Assembly (NCBI GenBank): GCA_034509755.1
Contig: CM067544.1
Location: forward strand, 14,441,001 to 14,505,000
Direction of reading: 5' to 3'
DNA: 64,000 bases
Origin: Anisodus tanguticus
Taxonomy: Eukaryota; Streptophyta; Magnoliopsida; Solanales; Solanaceae
The notes below the pieces were generated by a model. That model ran no database searches. It was not told the DNA's origin and was given only the letters and a program-made list of their open reading frames with translations. The position numbers and the translations under genes were made by a program. Positions 19,299-29,157 of this stretch are shown piece after piece; the first letter of the stretch is position 1, and each line of letters starts with the position of its first letter.

Positions 19299-21373
19299 TA
19301 ACAAACTTCAGACACGGTCTACCTCTTGTGTGTTTTTGGGTTATCCGTCTAATCATCGTGGTTACAAATGTTTTAATTTATCGTCTAATAAAATCATCAT
19401 TACTCGCCATGTTATTTTTGATGAAACCCAATTTCCGTTTGCTAAAGTGAGTAGTCCCGTGCCTAGTTCGTATAATTTTTTGGATGACGATGTCTCCCCG
19501 TATATTATCCACTATTTCTCGGACATGTCCCGCACCCCAAATCCGTCAGCGGGCCCCCTGCATGCTGGTTCTCCTATACCGTCACAAATCACCGACGTGG
19601 GTCCAGTAACTGGGCCGATTCTCCAGCCCAGGTTTTGTTTCTGCTTCTGCATCGTCTACAATGTCCATTTCCCGTGTTGGGCCGCAGGCCCACTGCCTGC
19701 TGGCCAGTCCGTCACGGTTCCGATATTTCTAAAAATTCACCAAATTCTCTCCCGAGTCATAGACCGGTCACTCGTAGTCAACATGGTATTTTTAAACCAA
19801 AAAGACAATTTAATTTAAATTCTAATGTTCTTAAATTCCCTCTACCCCATAACCCCGTGTCCGCCTTAAATGACCCGAATTGGAAATTGGCTATGACCGA
19901 CGAATATGATGCTCTTATTGCGAATAAGACGTTGGAGTTGGTACCCCGTCCTCCTGGTGTTAATATTATTCGGTCTATGTGAATTTTTACTCATAAGGAT
20001 AATTCTGACGGTTCTTTTGCGAGTCATAAAACTCGTCTTGTAGGTGATGGTAAGACTCAACAAGTTGGCGTGGATTGTGGTGAGACGTTTAGTCTGGTGG
20101 TCAAACCGACTACAATTCACACTGTTCTCAGTATGGCTCTTTCGAAGGCTTGGCCCATTCATCAGTTAGATGTGAAGAATGCTTTCCTATATAGTGATCT
20201 TAAGGAGAAGGTTTACATGCATCCGCCCTTAGGTTTCCGTGACCCCAAATATCCTCATCATGTCTGTTTACTGAAGAAGTACTTGTACGGGCTTAAGTAG
20301 GCCCCCCGGGCTTGGTATAAGAGATTTGCATACTATGTTTCGTCTATTGGGTTTTCTCACAGCATGTCTGATAATTCATTATTCATATATCGTCGTGGTA
20401 CTTCCCTGGCTTATATTTTATTATATGTGGATGATAGTATCTTGACTGCCTCTATTGATGCTTTGCGCAAGTTTATCATGACCATGCTCAGTTCTGAGTT
20501 TGTTATGAAAGACTTGGGGCCCTTGAGTTACTTTTTGGGGATTGTTGTCTCTCGTCATGCAGGTGGATTATTCTTATCACAACAGAAGTATGTCGCTGAG
20601 ATAATTGAAAGGGCTGAAGTCTACTTCTACTCCAGTTGATACTAAGCCCAAGTTGGGTGCTGTGGCTGGCTCACCTTACGAGGATCTCACTCACTATCGC
20701 AGTCTTGCTGGAGCTCTTCAGTATCTTATGTTCACGAGACCAGATATTATGTATGCCGTACAGTAGGTGTGTTTGTTTATGCATGATTCCAGGGTTGAAC
20801 ACATGAATGCGCTCAAACGCATTATTCGCTACATCCAGGGTACACTTGACTATGGCCTGCATTTATATCCGTCATCGACATATACTCTTGTCTCGTATAC
20901 AGATGCTGATTGGGGTGGGTGTCCAGATACCAGACATTCCACATCCGACTATTGTATGTTTCTTGGTAATAACTTGATCTCATTGTCTGCCAAACGCCAG
21001 TCTACATTGTCACGTTCTAGTGCAGATGCCGAGTATCGAGAGGTGACCAATGTGGTCTTTGAATCATGTTGGTTACGTAATCTTCTTTTAGAGCTTCATT
21101 GTCCTATTCAGAAAGCTACCTTGGTTTATTTTGATCATGTTAGTGCCATCTATCTTTCTGGTAATCCTGTTCAACACCAGCGCATTAAACACATCGAGAT
21201 GAATATTCACTTTGTTCGCGAAAAGGTAGCTCGTGGACAAGTACGCGTCTGCCATGTTCCTTCCAGGTATTAAATTGCAGACATCTTTACAAAGGGTCTT
21301 CCCCTCGATCCTTTCTGAAGATTTTAGGGACAATCTCAGCGTACGAAGAGCGCCCGCTATGACTGCGGTGGTG
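19299..21373 (+). pseudogene. pol: Copia-4 pol remnant: IN tail, RT, RNase H
   Basis: Begins at NKLQTRSTSCVFLGYPSNH of integrase. RT carries LDVKNAFLYSDLKEKVYMHP and YVDD (20423-20434). RNase H carries DADWGGCPDTRHSTSDYC. In-frame stops lie at 19980-19982 (TGA for Trp), 20298-20300 (TAG for Gln), 20764-20766 (TAG for Gln) and 21271-21273 (TAA for Gln). All are explained by C-to-T changes on one strand or the other. A small deletion near 20620 also shifts the frame. It cannot be active. Confidence 0.85.
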
Positions 21374-21684
21374 TGATAGATACACGTGATATACACGAAA
21401 TATACGCCTTGTATATCACGAAGTGCCTTCGGAAAATTGGACTGTTGGGCCGTGATATACACGGTGTATACATACCGTGTATATCACAGTTTATTGGCTT
21501 AGTTTAGGTAATGTTTGGTTGTAATTATTATTGTACACCTACCATAATTGTATAGTTAGTGTCCAAATAGAATAATGTTTTAGAAGTAGAATAGAAATAT
21601 GATTTTCCTATTATAAAAAGATGTAAATTGTATATACACTCTTTCAATTAATGAAAAATAATCTAAAGAGAATTATTTCTTTTA
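21374..21684 (+). repeat. 3' LTR of Copia-4
   Basis: 311 bp, TGATAGATACACG to ATTATTTCTTTTA (final CA changed to TA), followed by TSD CTCTC. It contains a nested palindrome, GATATACACGGTGTATA and CATACCGTGTATATCAC, near 21453-21487. Confidence 0.85.
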
Positions 21685-21689
21685 CTCTC

Positions 21690-23169
21690 CAACCCCACTT
21701 TTTTCATCTTTTCCACCACCAATCCTTACACTATGACCACCCTCCTCTCAGATTTTAGATTCAACTCTTCTAGATTATTTTCTACAAGTTTCAACACCAT
21801 TCATTCAATTTCAATAAATTTCAAATCCAAGCTCAACACCAAAGTTTCAAAATTATTAATGTTTTTTGAAATTTTGCCGAATTAATCACCCATTTTCGAC
21901 AAATTTTAATCAGTTTAGCTTAGTAATATCCACGAAATCAAACTTACTTTCTTGGTCATGAACTCAATCCACTGTAAATGAATTCAAAAAGAACAACAAG
22001 GCCTATTTAGTTTTAAGATTGGACCTTTTGAGATTTGTAAATAATGGAAGAAATTTTTACATGTTATAGCTAAATATAAGAGGTATTTAAATATAATAAC
22101 TACACTTTATAAAAATTATAGTCCGTAGTCATATTGTGTATTTCAATTACACTCATAGCTATATTGTATTCGTATTCAAAAGCTCAAAATCAAAAGGCAC
22201 GAAGCCATGGCCTGATTGAGAGAGGGAAAGATACCAAGCTGCAATCTCCATTGACGGAACTGGAAGTAGCTGCTGCTTTTATTTGTGTTGGTCGACTTGT
22301 CGAGAAAGCTGCAACAAGACAAACTTGCCCCTTATTACCCACCGTCTGTGTGTTTGTAGAGTGGTTAGTAAACAACAAACCACTCAGGCTTGGCTGTTGA
22401 AGATCTCAGCTCCCTCCTCGTTGGCGGCTATGATTGTTGCCGTCGTCATCTCGCCGTCCTCAGCCCCCTTCCCGTCGGCGGCTATGGCGTTTGTACCTAA
22501 TTTCTTCATGACTTTTTCTGTCATCTCTGACCAAAATTCATAATTTCTTCTCCTTCTTATATGCATAGCATATTTGAGTGCATCTCGCCAGAATTTATGA
22601 CTTATTCTCTTCTTGTATCTCCGATGTGTATTTATTTCATTTCAGATTTGAGTGTATTAGTCATTTTTTGAGTGTAAATTAGGTATATGTATTTGAACAC
22701 GATATTTTTGGGCAAACTAGATGTATTTGAGTATGTGTTGTTTGACTGATCTATATTCATATGTATTTGACTCACTGTATTTTAAAATTGTGTATTTTAT
22801 GTTGAGCTTGAAAACTTTAAACACTAAATTGTGGGCTTTAAAAATGAAGTGTGAATTGAGAAATGAAGAGAACAAAATAGGAGGAAAATGAATTTTTAAA
22901 AGTAATTTTTTCAAGTGATCTTTCGCCCACATTAGTGATGGAAAGGAACATTTATATGCTTATATGTAGAAGCACATCCTCTAGCTACTAAAGAGTTGAG
23001 AAGAGAAGCTCCCCACCATCGTCGTCGCGAATTTGGATTTGGATTTGAATTTTGTCAAATGATCTGATTAATTGATACTCTTTTGGACCAAATTTATTTT
23101 TCATTTTCGTTATTTAATTTCATTTCCTGATATATATTAACGCGATATTTTTTATATTTAAAATTCATG
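21690..23169. other. intergenic sequence
   Basis: Contains short open frames at 22134-22400 and 22283-22543 with no recognisable domain. Their mutual overlap and lack of codon bias argue against a gene. Repeats of GTATTTGAGTRTG occur at about 22670-22770. No transposon ends were identified. Confidence 0.35.
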
Positions 23170-23600
23170 AAATAATTAATTATTTTCTAACGGTCATTTA
23201 CGTGACATAACAAAAGGCCACCTTCTTACCGAATAGGTGCCTTTGCATATGTTCAATGGCTATATAAATTTTCAGAGGCTTCACCTAAAACATACACTGG
23301 AATCACGAAATACTCTCTGCAAAATTAATCTTCTGCATTCTCCTCTTCTGTTCATTGTTTTCAAACAAAAGAAAGTAAATATCATGTGATTTGCTACTAT
23401 TTGTTGAGTTCGCTGAAGTTCTGCAAGTTCGATTGTCAGTCTTGCAGAATAGAGTTTCGTTCTATCCTAGGAGGAATTAATTCAAACCTTAAGCAATTGT
23501 GAGAGGATTAAATTCCTTAAGGAAACACAATTTTCTGTGGGCTCGAAATTATCATTTTTGTTCTTCAAGTTTTCTGATTTAAAGTCTATATTCTTATTAT
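23170..23600 (+). mobile_element. LTR-like remnant, same family as 61690-62155
   Basis: Has a TATA-like CTATATAAATTTTCAGAGGC (23260-23280). It is followed about 190 bp later by TAGGAGGAATTAATTCAAAC and GAGGATTAAATTCCTTAAGG. The same blocks, in the same order on the opposite strand, occur at 61690-62155. The spacing of a TATA signal and conserved downstream blocks suggests a U3-R-U5 fragment of a retroelement. Ends are undefined. Confidence 0.5.
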
Positions 23601-24503
23601 AGAGATAACATTTTAAATATACCCAAATACACGCGAAACAAATAAAACATAACTATATTTGACCGATTTGTACTCAAATACACATAAAAATAGCTATAAT
23701 ATAGCTACAAAATATCATTAGAAAAAAATAGATATAATTGGTTAGAAGCTAGAAACAACTATTTTGTGTGCATTTGAGCTATGTTTAGTTCTTTTAATTT
23801 CCTAAACTAATTTATCCAATGATTGCTTCATTCTTATAATGTACTTAGCTCTTTTTCCCTAAACTAATTTTCTCAATCATTAGATGAAGCCATAATTCAT
23901 AAAATTAGTTGAGGGAAAAGAACTAAATTTCGTCCGATTATTGACATGTTGGTAAGTTTTGTAGTTTTCTATTTTTTTTTTATCAAGTATCGTCTAATTA
24001 AATTTATTGCTATCTTATTTATATTGCTTTCTTATTTATTAGAGGAAGTTTATCTCTCTTGAATGAGCATTTTTAGCACTGGCCATTACTTACAGACTGA
24101 GTAAATTCACAAAAAACTAGTACTCCAATAAAATATGTGTTTTATTTTGTGAATGAATAATTTCAATTTTTGTTCTCTTTACAAGTCCAAAAGGTCCTAT
24201 GTGGCTTTCACCATTAGTGAGAGGGGCTTATTTTATTTTTAAAATTCGTGCGAGAGTACATTTGAGATAAAAGATAACGTGAGGAGTATTAATCAACTAA
24301 CATGTTAAAGAAGGACAAATGTGAGATAAATTAAGTGATTATTTATAGTATAAGAATAACTTAACTACTGAAATACTTAATTGTAAAATTAAGTGATCCT
24401 GAATGTAAATAACTAAACTTGTGAATCTCTTAACTTCCTTCCTCAATTCTGACCATATCATCTTAGACTGTCAGTCTTGTTTTACATTGCTACATAGTTT
24501 TAG
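23601..24503. other. intergenic sequence with a foldback repeat
   Basis: No gene. Contains the inverted repeat described at 23845-23931. Confidence 0.4.
23845..23931. repeat. imperfect inverted repeat (foldback)
   Basis: Left arm TTAGCTCTTTTTCCCTAAAC and right arm (reverse complement) TTAGTTCTTTTCCCTCAACT surround a loop near 23881-23897. A third direct copy of the left arm lies at 23784-23815. Possibly a small MITE remnant. Confidence 0.6.
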
Positions 24504-24518
24504 AAAATGGCCAACAAG

Positions 24519-24568
24519 TCCTCGGCGTAACATAGTCGACCGTAAGTCGAGAAGTCGAGTATAAAAAA
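24519..24568 (+). mobile_element. 50-bp A-tailed insertion at the GIL1-like start codon
   Basis: The 15-mer AAAATGGCCAACAAG occurs at 24504-24518 and 24569-24583. The 50-bp segment between them begins TCCTCGGCGTAAC and ends in an A run. A long target duplication plus a 3' A tail is the signature of L1-type retroposition of a 5'-truncated RNA. The start TCCTCGGCGTAAC resembles the SINE head CCTTGGCGTAAC, but the rest does not match. Confidence 0.5.
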
Positions 24569-25309
24569 AAAATGGCCAACAAGGTCTCCGATTTCTCGGA
24601 TCTGATCCAACGTGTCAGTGCTTCTTGCTTGCTCCACCCACATTAACGGCCACATCTCCGATGCTCTTGACGGTGACCAATCTGAAGATGACAAGTACAC
24701 TACCGAAGACGACACACCTTATGGAAACTCAGGAAAAGTTGCAAAATTTTGAGTTAAAAAATGAGGAGACGAAAACTGAGAAAGTAATTGAAATGGAAAT
24801 GCTGTTAGGTGAAGTGTTCGACGCAGTGTCGGCAATGAAGAAGACTTACGTTAGTCTACAAGAAGCGCATTGTCCTTGGGATCAGGATAAAATGCCCGTG
24901 GCTGTGATATCTGAACTGAAAAGGCTTGGAGTGTTGAGAGAAAGATACCGACGCAATTCCCGTAATGGAAGAGGTGAATGGAGAGAAAGATACCGACCCA
25001 ATTCCCCGAGAGAAGTGGTAGCGCCTTATGAATCCGCTGTGGATGAATTGAGGCAACAAGTAAAAGCAAAAGAAAATGAGATTAATGATTTGAAGGAAAC
25101 CACGTTGCTAGTAGTGGAAAGAAAAATAAGTCGAAACGAAAAGCTACTTGCAGCAGTCAAGCACCAGTTAATATGTTGCCTGCACCTGACTTGTTTGAAG
25201 GTACATTGAGCTTAGTAAAAGAAGCTTCAAAATCATTTACACGATTTCTCCTTTCTTTGATGTGGTCTGCCAACTGGGACATTGCGGCTGAAGTTAGATC
25301 ATATTGAAT

Positions 25310-25389
25310 TGAAGTGCGTGACCATCTGATCTAAAAGCTTAAGCTGTTAGATAGAATACACTTTTTAATATTTGATGATATTCTTAACA
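25310..25389 (-). repeat. 3' LTR of the TRIM
   Basis: 80 bp, TGTTAAGAATATC to CACGCACTTCA on the minus strand, with TG/CA ends. Confidence 0.9.
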
Positions 25390-25505
25390 CGCTCCCTCAC
25401 GTGCTGACCTGATTTTTTCATGGTCCAAACACGTGAAAATTCTTTTTGAGAATAGGTGGCGGTGAGGTTCGATTCCAGAACCTTTGGCCTGCTCTGATAC
25501 CATAT

Positions 25506-25585
25506 TCAAGTGTGTGACCATCTGATCTAAAAGCTTAAGCTGTTAGATAGAATACACTTTTTAATATTTGATGATATTCTCAACA
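25506..25585 (-). repeat. 5' LTR of the TRIM
   Basis: 80 bp, TGTTGAGAATATC to CACACACTTGA on the minus strand. It differs from its partner at about three positions. Confidence 0.9.
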
Positions 25586-26252
25586 GATCCATCGAAGCTG
25601 CTGCATCCAACAGCACTACACCTACAGCGGATCCACGCGAAATACGCACTGGAATCTTATGTGAACTGTAAAATGTTCCAAGGGTTCGATCACGAGACGT
25701 TCTATATGGATGGAACTTTGCATCATTGCTCAACCCAGACCAGCACTGTCCGTGAGTGTTCTACACAGTACAGAGACGTGAAAGCAATGGACCCAATGGA
25801 ACTTTTCAGAATTCTTCCAACTTGCAGTTTCGGGAACTTCTGTTTCAAGAAGTATTTGGCCATTGTGCATCCCAAAATGGAGGAGTCTTTGTTTGGTGAT
25901 TTGGAGCAGAGGTGTCAGGTATTAGCTGGGAGCCATCCGAGGAGTCAGTTTTACGGGGAGTTTCTTGGGCTAGCAAAGGCAGTCTGGCTGCTGCATTTGT
26001 TGGCCTTTTTCATCGGATCCTCCACCAAGTCATTTTGAGGCGAGTAATGGATCCGAGTTTCATCCGAAATACATGGAAAGTGTAATGAAGTATTCCATTT
26101 CCATGGGGATAGGAGGGAGAATGAGTATGGGTCTAGTTGTCGGGTTTCCAGTTATTCCCGGGTTTAAGCTTGGAAATGGATCAGTTGTTAAGGCTAGGGT
26201 TTATTTAGTCCCCAAAAATGGGTTTAAAGTTTTTGTGATGGACATAAATTAG

Positions 26253-26919
26253 TCCATGCACTACCTGCTTTGTCTATGTATTAGTTGTACTAGTTAGTAT
26301 CAAAATAAAAATAAGATACATTTGACTTGAGGATTGTTTCTGTGCATTAACAATGATGGCATGTCTTTTGTTTGCCGGTGAACTTCAAAAGGTTAGTATA
26401 ACTTCCGGTAGACTTAAAAGTGTAACTTTTATTCGTCTATGCAAAATGAATCTATCACCTAAATAAGGGGTATCTTCAAACCTTAAATTCCTTTGTTACT
26501 CTTTGGTCCATTCACTGTTTTTTTGCAGTTTTTGGTACAACTTCGCGTATGTTCATTTTTTTTTCTTGTTACTGATACAGTAAGATAATTTTGGATTGAG
26601 TTTATGATGCTTCGAGTAAGTTAATAAAATCCCCTTTTTGGGGGACTAGGCCATCGGGTAGAAATTCTGGATATATATGTATGACGTTCATTTTCTTTTC
26701 AAGATCACTGCTTTTTGAGTTTTTTCTTATTCTCAAAGCTCGAGGATGAGTTCAACAATGTTTCTCTTCAATTTTATAGATTGATAGCTTGTTTTCTATT
26801 ACTGATCCTATCAAGAAGGTAGTTTCACGGGGAATGAGTAGACAACATTGATCTTAAGAAGAAACAATGTTAAGGTTAAGCTCTGGAAGATAGACTGTTT
26901 TAGTCTGTTTGCGGTGCTC
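26253..26919. other. 3' flank of the GIL1-like pseudogene
   Basis: No gene recognised; AT-rich with T runs. Confidence 0.4.
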
Positions 26920-27230
26920 AATTTTTTCAACATGAGTCTGCAATGTCTCCAATTTGCTTTGTGCTAAACCAGATTCTGTTATTTTGCAATTTGTTCATTG
27001 CCCATCTGCATAAGCTACAGAGTGCAGTGTCTACTATCTCAAGATCATTGCTGTTATCTTCTTTTGGAGTAGACTTCCCTTGTGCATGAGTCTTGAATCC
27101 ACTGACTATCTACTTTCCTTAGGCTCAGAACTGGTACTGACAACAAAGACAGAGACCGGAGAATGGAAGTGCTAGTTATTCTTACTTCGCTCAATACTAT
27201 CATCATGGTGTACATATGGTGATGACTGGA
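26920..27230 (-). pseudogene. DUF241 pseudogene fragment
   Basis: Base-by-base comparison with gene 1 (about 5960-6240) shows a shared path. Examples are GTGCAGTGTCTACTATCTC against ATGCAGTGTCAACTTTCTCC, and GAGTCTTGAATCCACTGACT against CAAGCTTTGAAACCAATGACC. The minus strand reads SLSLLSVPVLSLRKVDSQW and, in another frame, NDLEIVDTALCSL. These correspond to SLLMFLSVPASKPKSNKW and TDLEKVDTALNNL. Both ends are lost and frames are broken. Confidence 0.55.
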
Positions 27231-27382
27231 TTTTCGTAGTAATAAACCCTTAAAGTCCATATCACGCTAGAGTAAATAATTAAACATGGCTTCCAGTGTT
27301 GATGGCAGTGAGGAATTCATCCAAACATTTCAGCATGTCTATAGGTGTAATATGCTGCTCAGTTGAACTGGCTGTTGAAAGG

Positions 27383-27565
27383 AGAGCCTTGGCGTAACTG
27401 GTAAAGTTGCTGCCATGTGACCAGGAGTTCATGGGTTCAAGCCGTGGAAACAGTCTCTTGCCGAAATGCAGGTAAGGTTGCGTACAATAGATCCTTGTGG
27501 TCCGGCCCTTCCCGGACCCCACGCATAGTGTGAGCTTTGTGCACCGGGCTGCCTTTTTATTTGTC
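27383..27565 (+). mobile_element. tRNA-derived SINE (TS/SolS-like)
   Basis: Starts GAGCCTTGGCGTAACTGG and has a B-box-like region GTTCATGGGTTCAAGCC. It continues GTGGAAACAGTCTCTTGCC, GTGGTCCGGCCCTTCCCGGA, GTGCACCGGGCTGCC, and ends in a T-rich tail. A probable target duplication, CTGGCTGTTG (27368-27377) and CTGACTGTTG (27566-27575), differs at one base. It is more complete than the copy at 4918-5080. Confidence 0.88.
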
Positions 27566-27575
27566 CTGACTGTTG

Positions 27576-28040
27576 TTGGGATGATGCTTCAAATGTCTAC
27601 CTTCCCACGTTCTTCTTCAATCTTTAGACTGCTATAACGGGGTTGGAAGGCAAAATAATTGATTGAGTTGAGGTGGTTGAGTTGTTGTCTTCAAAGAATT
27701 TGTCATTGCTCTTGTGAACTTTTCATGGTTATTGTCTTTGACGTTTCATTGAACATATAGGGTTCTATTTTAGCTGGAAGCTTATGCTCTTTCTATAATG
27801 TAGACAAACAAAAAGATTTTAAAGAAGACAAACTTTCCGCGTAACTTCTTCCTGGTAGGTTAGTTGGATTTCTTCTTTCTATGCTGTATTTGTTTTGTTT
27901 AAACATGCCGTAGCAATTCTGTCTTACTTCTATTAATTTGATTTTGTTTCCCGTTCGACGCTGCATATTCTAGATGCTTCATTTATAGGAATGAATCTTA
28001 TAAACATCAAAATAAAGTCTCATAAATGTAGTATAGTCAT
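27576..28040. other. intergenic sequence
   Basis: No gene or element end recognised. Confidence 0.4.
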
Positions 28041-28412
28041 TGTTAAGTGTCCCCACATTGGTTCATAGAATGAGCTTGTTATCTTCTTATATGGTCTTTT
28101 GCATCCTTAACTCATGAGATAGCTTTTTAGGTTGAATTAGGCCCAAGGTCCATTTCCTTAACATGGTATCGGAGAAAGACCCCATCCCCGTTGTTGTGTT
28201 TTCCAATATTGAGCGCCCATGCCATGTTAGTTGTCAAGCTCAATGTGGGACTCCTGTGTGTGTTAGATGTCCAGTCATGAGAGTCGGAGGAGTGTTAAGT
28301 GTTCCACTTGGTTGAGAGATCGGACTGTTGTATCCCTATATAGTCGTGGGCAATACTCATGTTATGGAGTTAACTTTTATGGTTGAGTTATGCCCAACGT
28401 TTATTTTTAACA
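28041..28412 (+). mobile_element. second TRIM element
   Basis: 5' LTR 28041-28163 (TGTTAAGTGTCCCCACATTG to CCTTAACA), PBS-like TGGTATCGGAGA at 28164-28175, internal 117 bp, purine-rich GAGTCGGAGGAG, then 3' LTR 28293-28412 (TGTTAAGTGTTCCACTTGGT to TTTTAACA). Candidate TSD: GTCAT (28036-28040) and ATCAT (28413-28417), one mismatch. It belongs to a different family from the TRIM at 25302. A solo LTR of this second family lies at 37637-37747. Confidence 0.88.
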
Positions 28413-29157
28413 ATCATAAAGTAATTCAAAAGACTTCATAAAGAAAAACAAAAAAAGTACTTCAAAAGATTTGAGTATTTTTGTTATTATTTATAAGATT
28501 CAAAGTTATTTTAATCAACAACAAGCTAGAGGAAGATGCAACTGAAATGTGGAATATTGAAAGTAGAGATGGTAGATAAACAAAGAAGGAAGACAATATT
28601 TATACTCTCATGGACGCTCTTCCAGTATGTTCTGATTCAATTGGATGATGCTCCCTTTTGATTTTAAGATCAGCCAACAGATTGTCGTCATGCACCCATG
28701 TCTGTAGAGCAAGGAGGAGATTTATGCTTTATTCCTAGTTATATGAAGTGAAAAATTCACCCGATTGCTCTGTTTTTACCACAGATGTCTCCTGTTTCTC
28801 TTTCATCTGCTTGAACAAGTTCTCCAAATTCTTTTTTCATGAACTTCTTCAGAAGTACCTTAACTTTCATACTGTTTCAAAAAAGAAGTATGTTAACTTT
28901 CATACTGAATGGATTTTTCTTCTGATGATTCCATCAATATCAGCAACCTGCATATAGGTGGTCTGTATTTTAGTGTATGATCATATTCTTATAGGCAAAA
29001 AAAAAAGAAATGGTTTGATCCTTCATTTGTAAGTTCTTCTGCAAGTTTGTCTTTTAGCTATTTTAGTCATGAAGCACAATTGCTAGAAGGTGCAACAAGC
29101 TGATGACTAACCAGGAAAGTCGTATTCATGTTGCCTACTCTGCTCCTGCGTCCCAAC
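28413..29157. other. intergenic sequence, possible decayed exons
   Basis: On the minus strand near 28740-28870 a frame reads LLKKFMKKEFGELVQADERE, which has a coding-like composition but is not recognised. Otherwise empty. Confidence 0.3.

Larger units (their letters stand above)
19063..21684 (+). mobile_element. Copia-4: internally deleted Ty1/copia element
   Basis: A 2.6-kb element with a perfect TSD, CTCTC (19058-19062 and 21685-21689). A truncated 5' LTR runs straight into the end of integrase near 19298, so PBS, gag, protease and most of IN are missing. The 3' LTR (21374-21684) is complete. Confidence 0.88.
25302..25585 (-). mobile_element. TRIM (terminal-repeat retrotransposon in miniature) inside the GIL1-like pseudogene
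   Basis: Two 80-bp direct repeats, 25310-25389 and 25506-25585, flank about 116 bp of non-coding sequence. On the minus strand each LTR begins TGTTRAGAATATC. A perfect PBS, TGGTATCAGAGC (initiator tRNA-Met), lies next to the 5' LTR at 25491-25502. A purine-rich GTGAGGGAGCG precedes the 3' LTR. Flanks GATCA (25297-25301) and GATCC (25586-25590) could be a 5-bp TSD with one change. It encodes no protein and would depend on another element's enzymes. Confidence 0.9.
24572..26252 (+). pseudogene. GIL1-like (DUF641) pseudogene
   Basis: Readable in pieces along one strand, in the order of GRAVITROPIC IN THE LIGHT 1-like proteins (DUF641 plus C-terminal domain). MANKVSDFSDLIQRVSASCL starts at 24572. 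After a frameshift near 24645 comes INGHISDALDGDQSEDDKY. After another near 24715-24730 come LLGEVFDAVSAMKKTYVSLQ, EAHCPWDQDKMPV, RLGVLRERYRRN and PYESAVDELRQQVKAKE. A short internal duplication of RERYRxNS follows RERYRRN. After a third frameshift near 25165 come LPAPDLFEGTLSLVKEASKS and WSANWDIAAEVRS. A TRIM interrupts at 25302-25585. Coding then resumes with KYALESYVNCKMFQGFDHET and FGNFCFKKYLAIVHPKMEES. A last frameshift near 26000 leads to PSHFEASNGSEFHPKYMESV and VVGFPVIPGFKLGNGSVVKA, with a stop at 26252. In Arabidopsis GIL1 acts in light control of gravitropism; this copy cannot make the full protein. Confidence 0.9.

Noticed and set aside
22134..22543. Two overlapping open frames with a small-gene look
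   Set aside because: No recognised domain, no TATA or Kozak support, and the frames overlap with no shared homology; left as intergenic.
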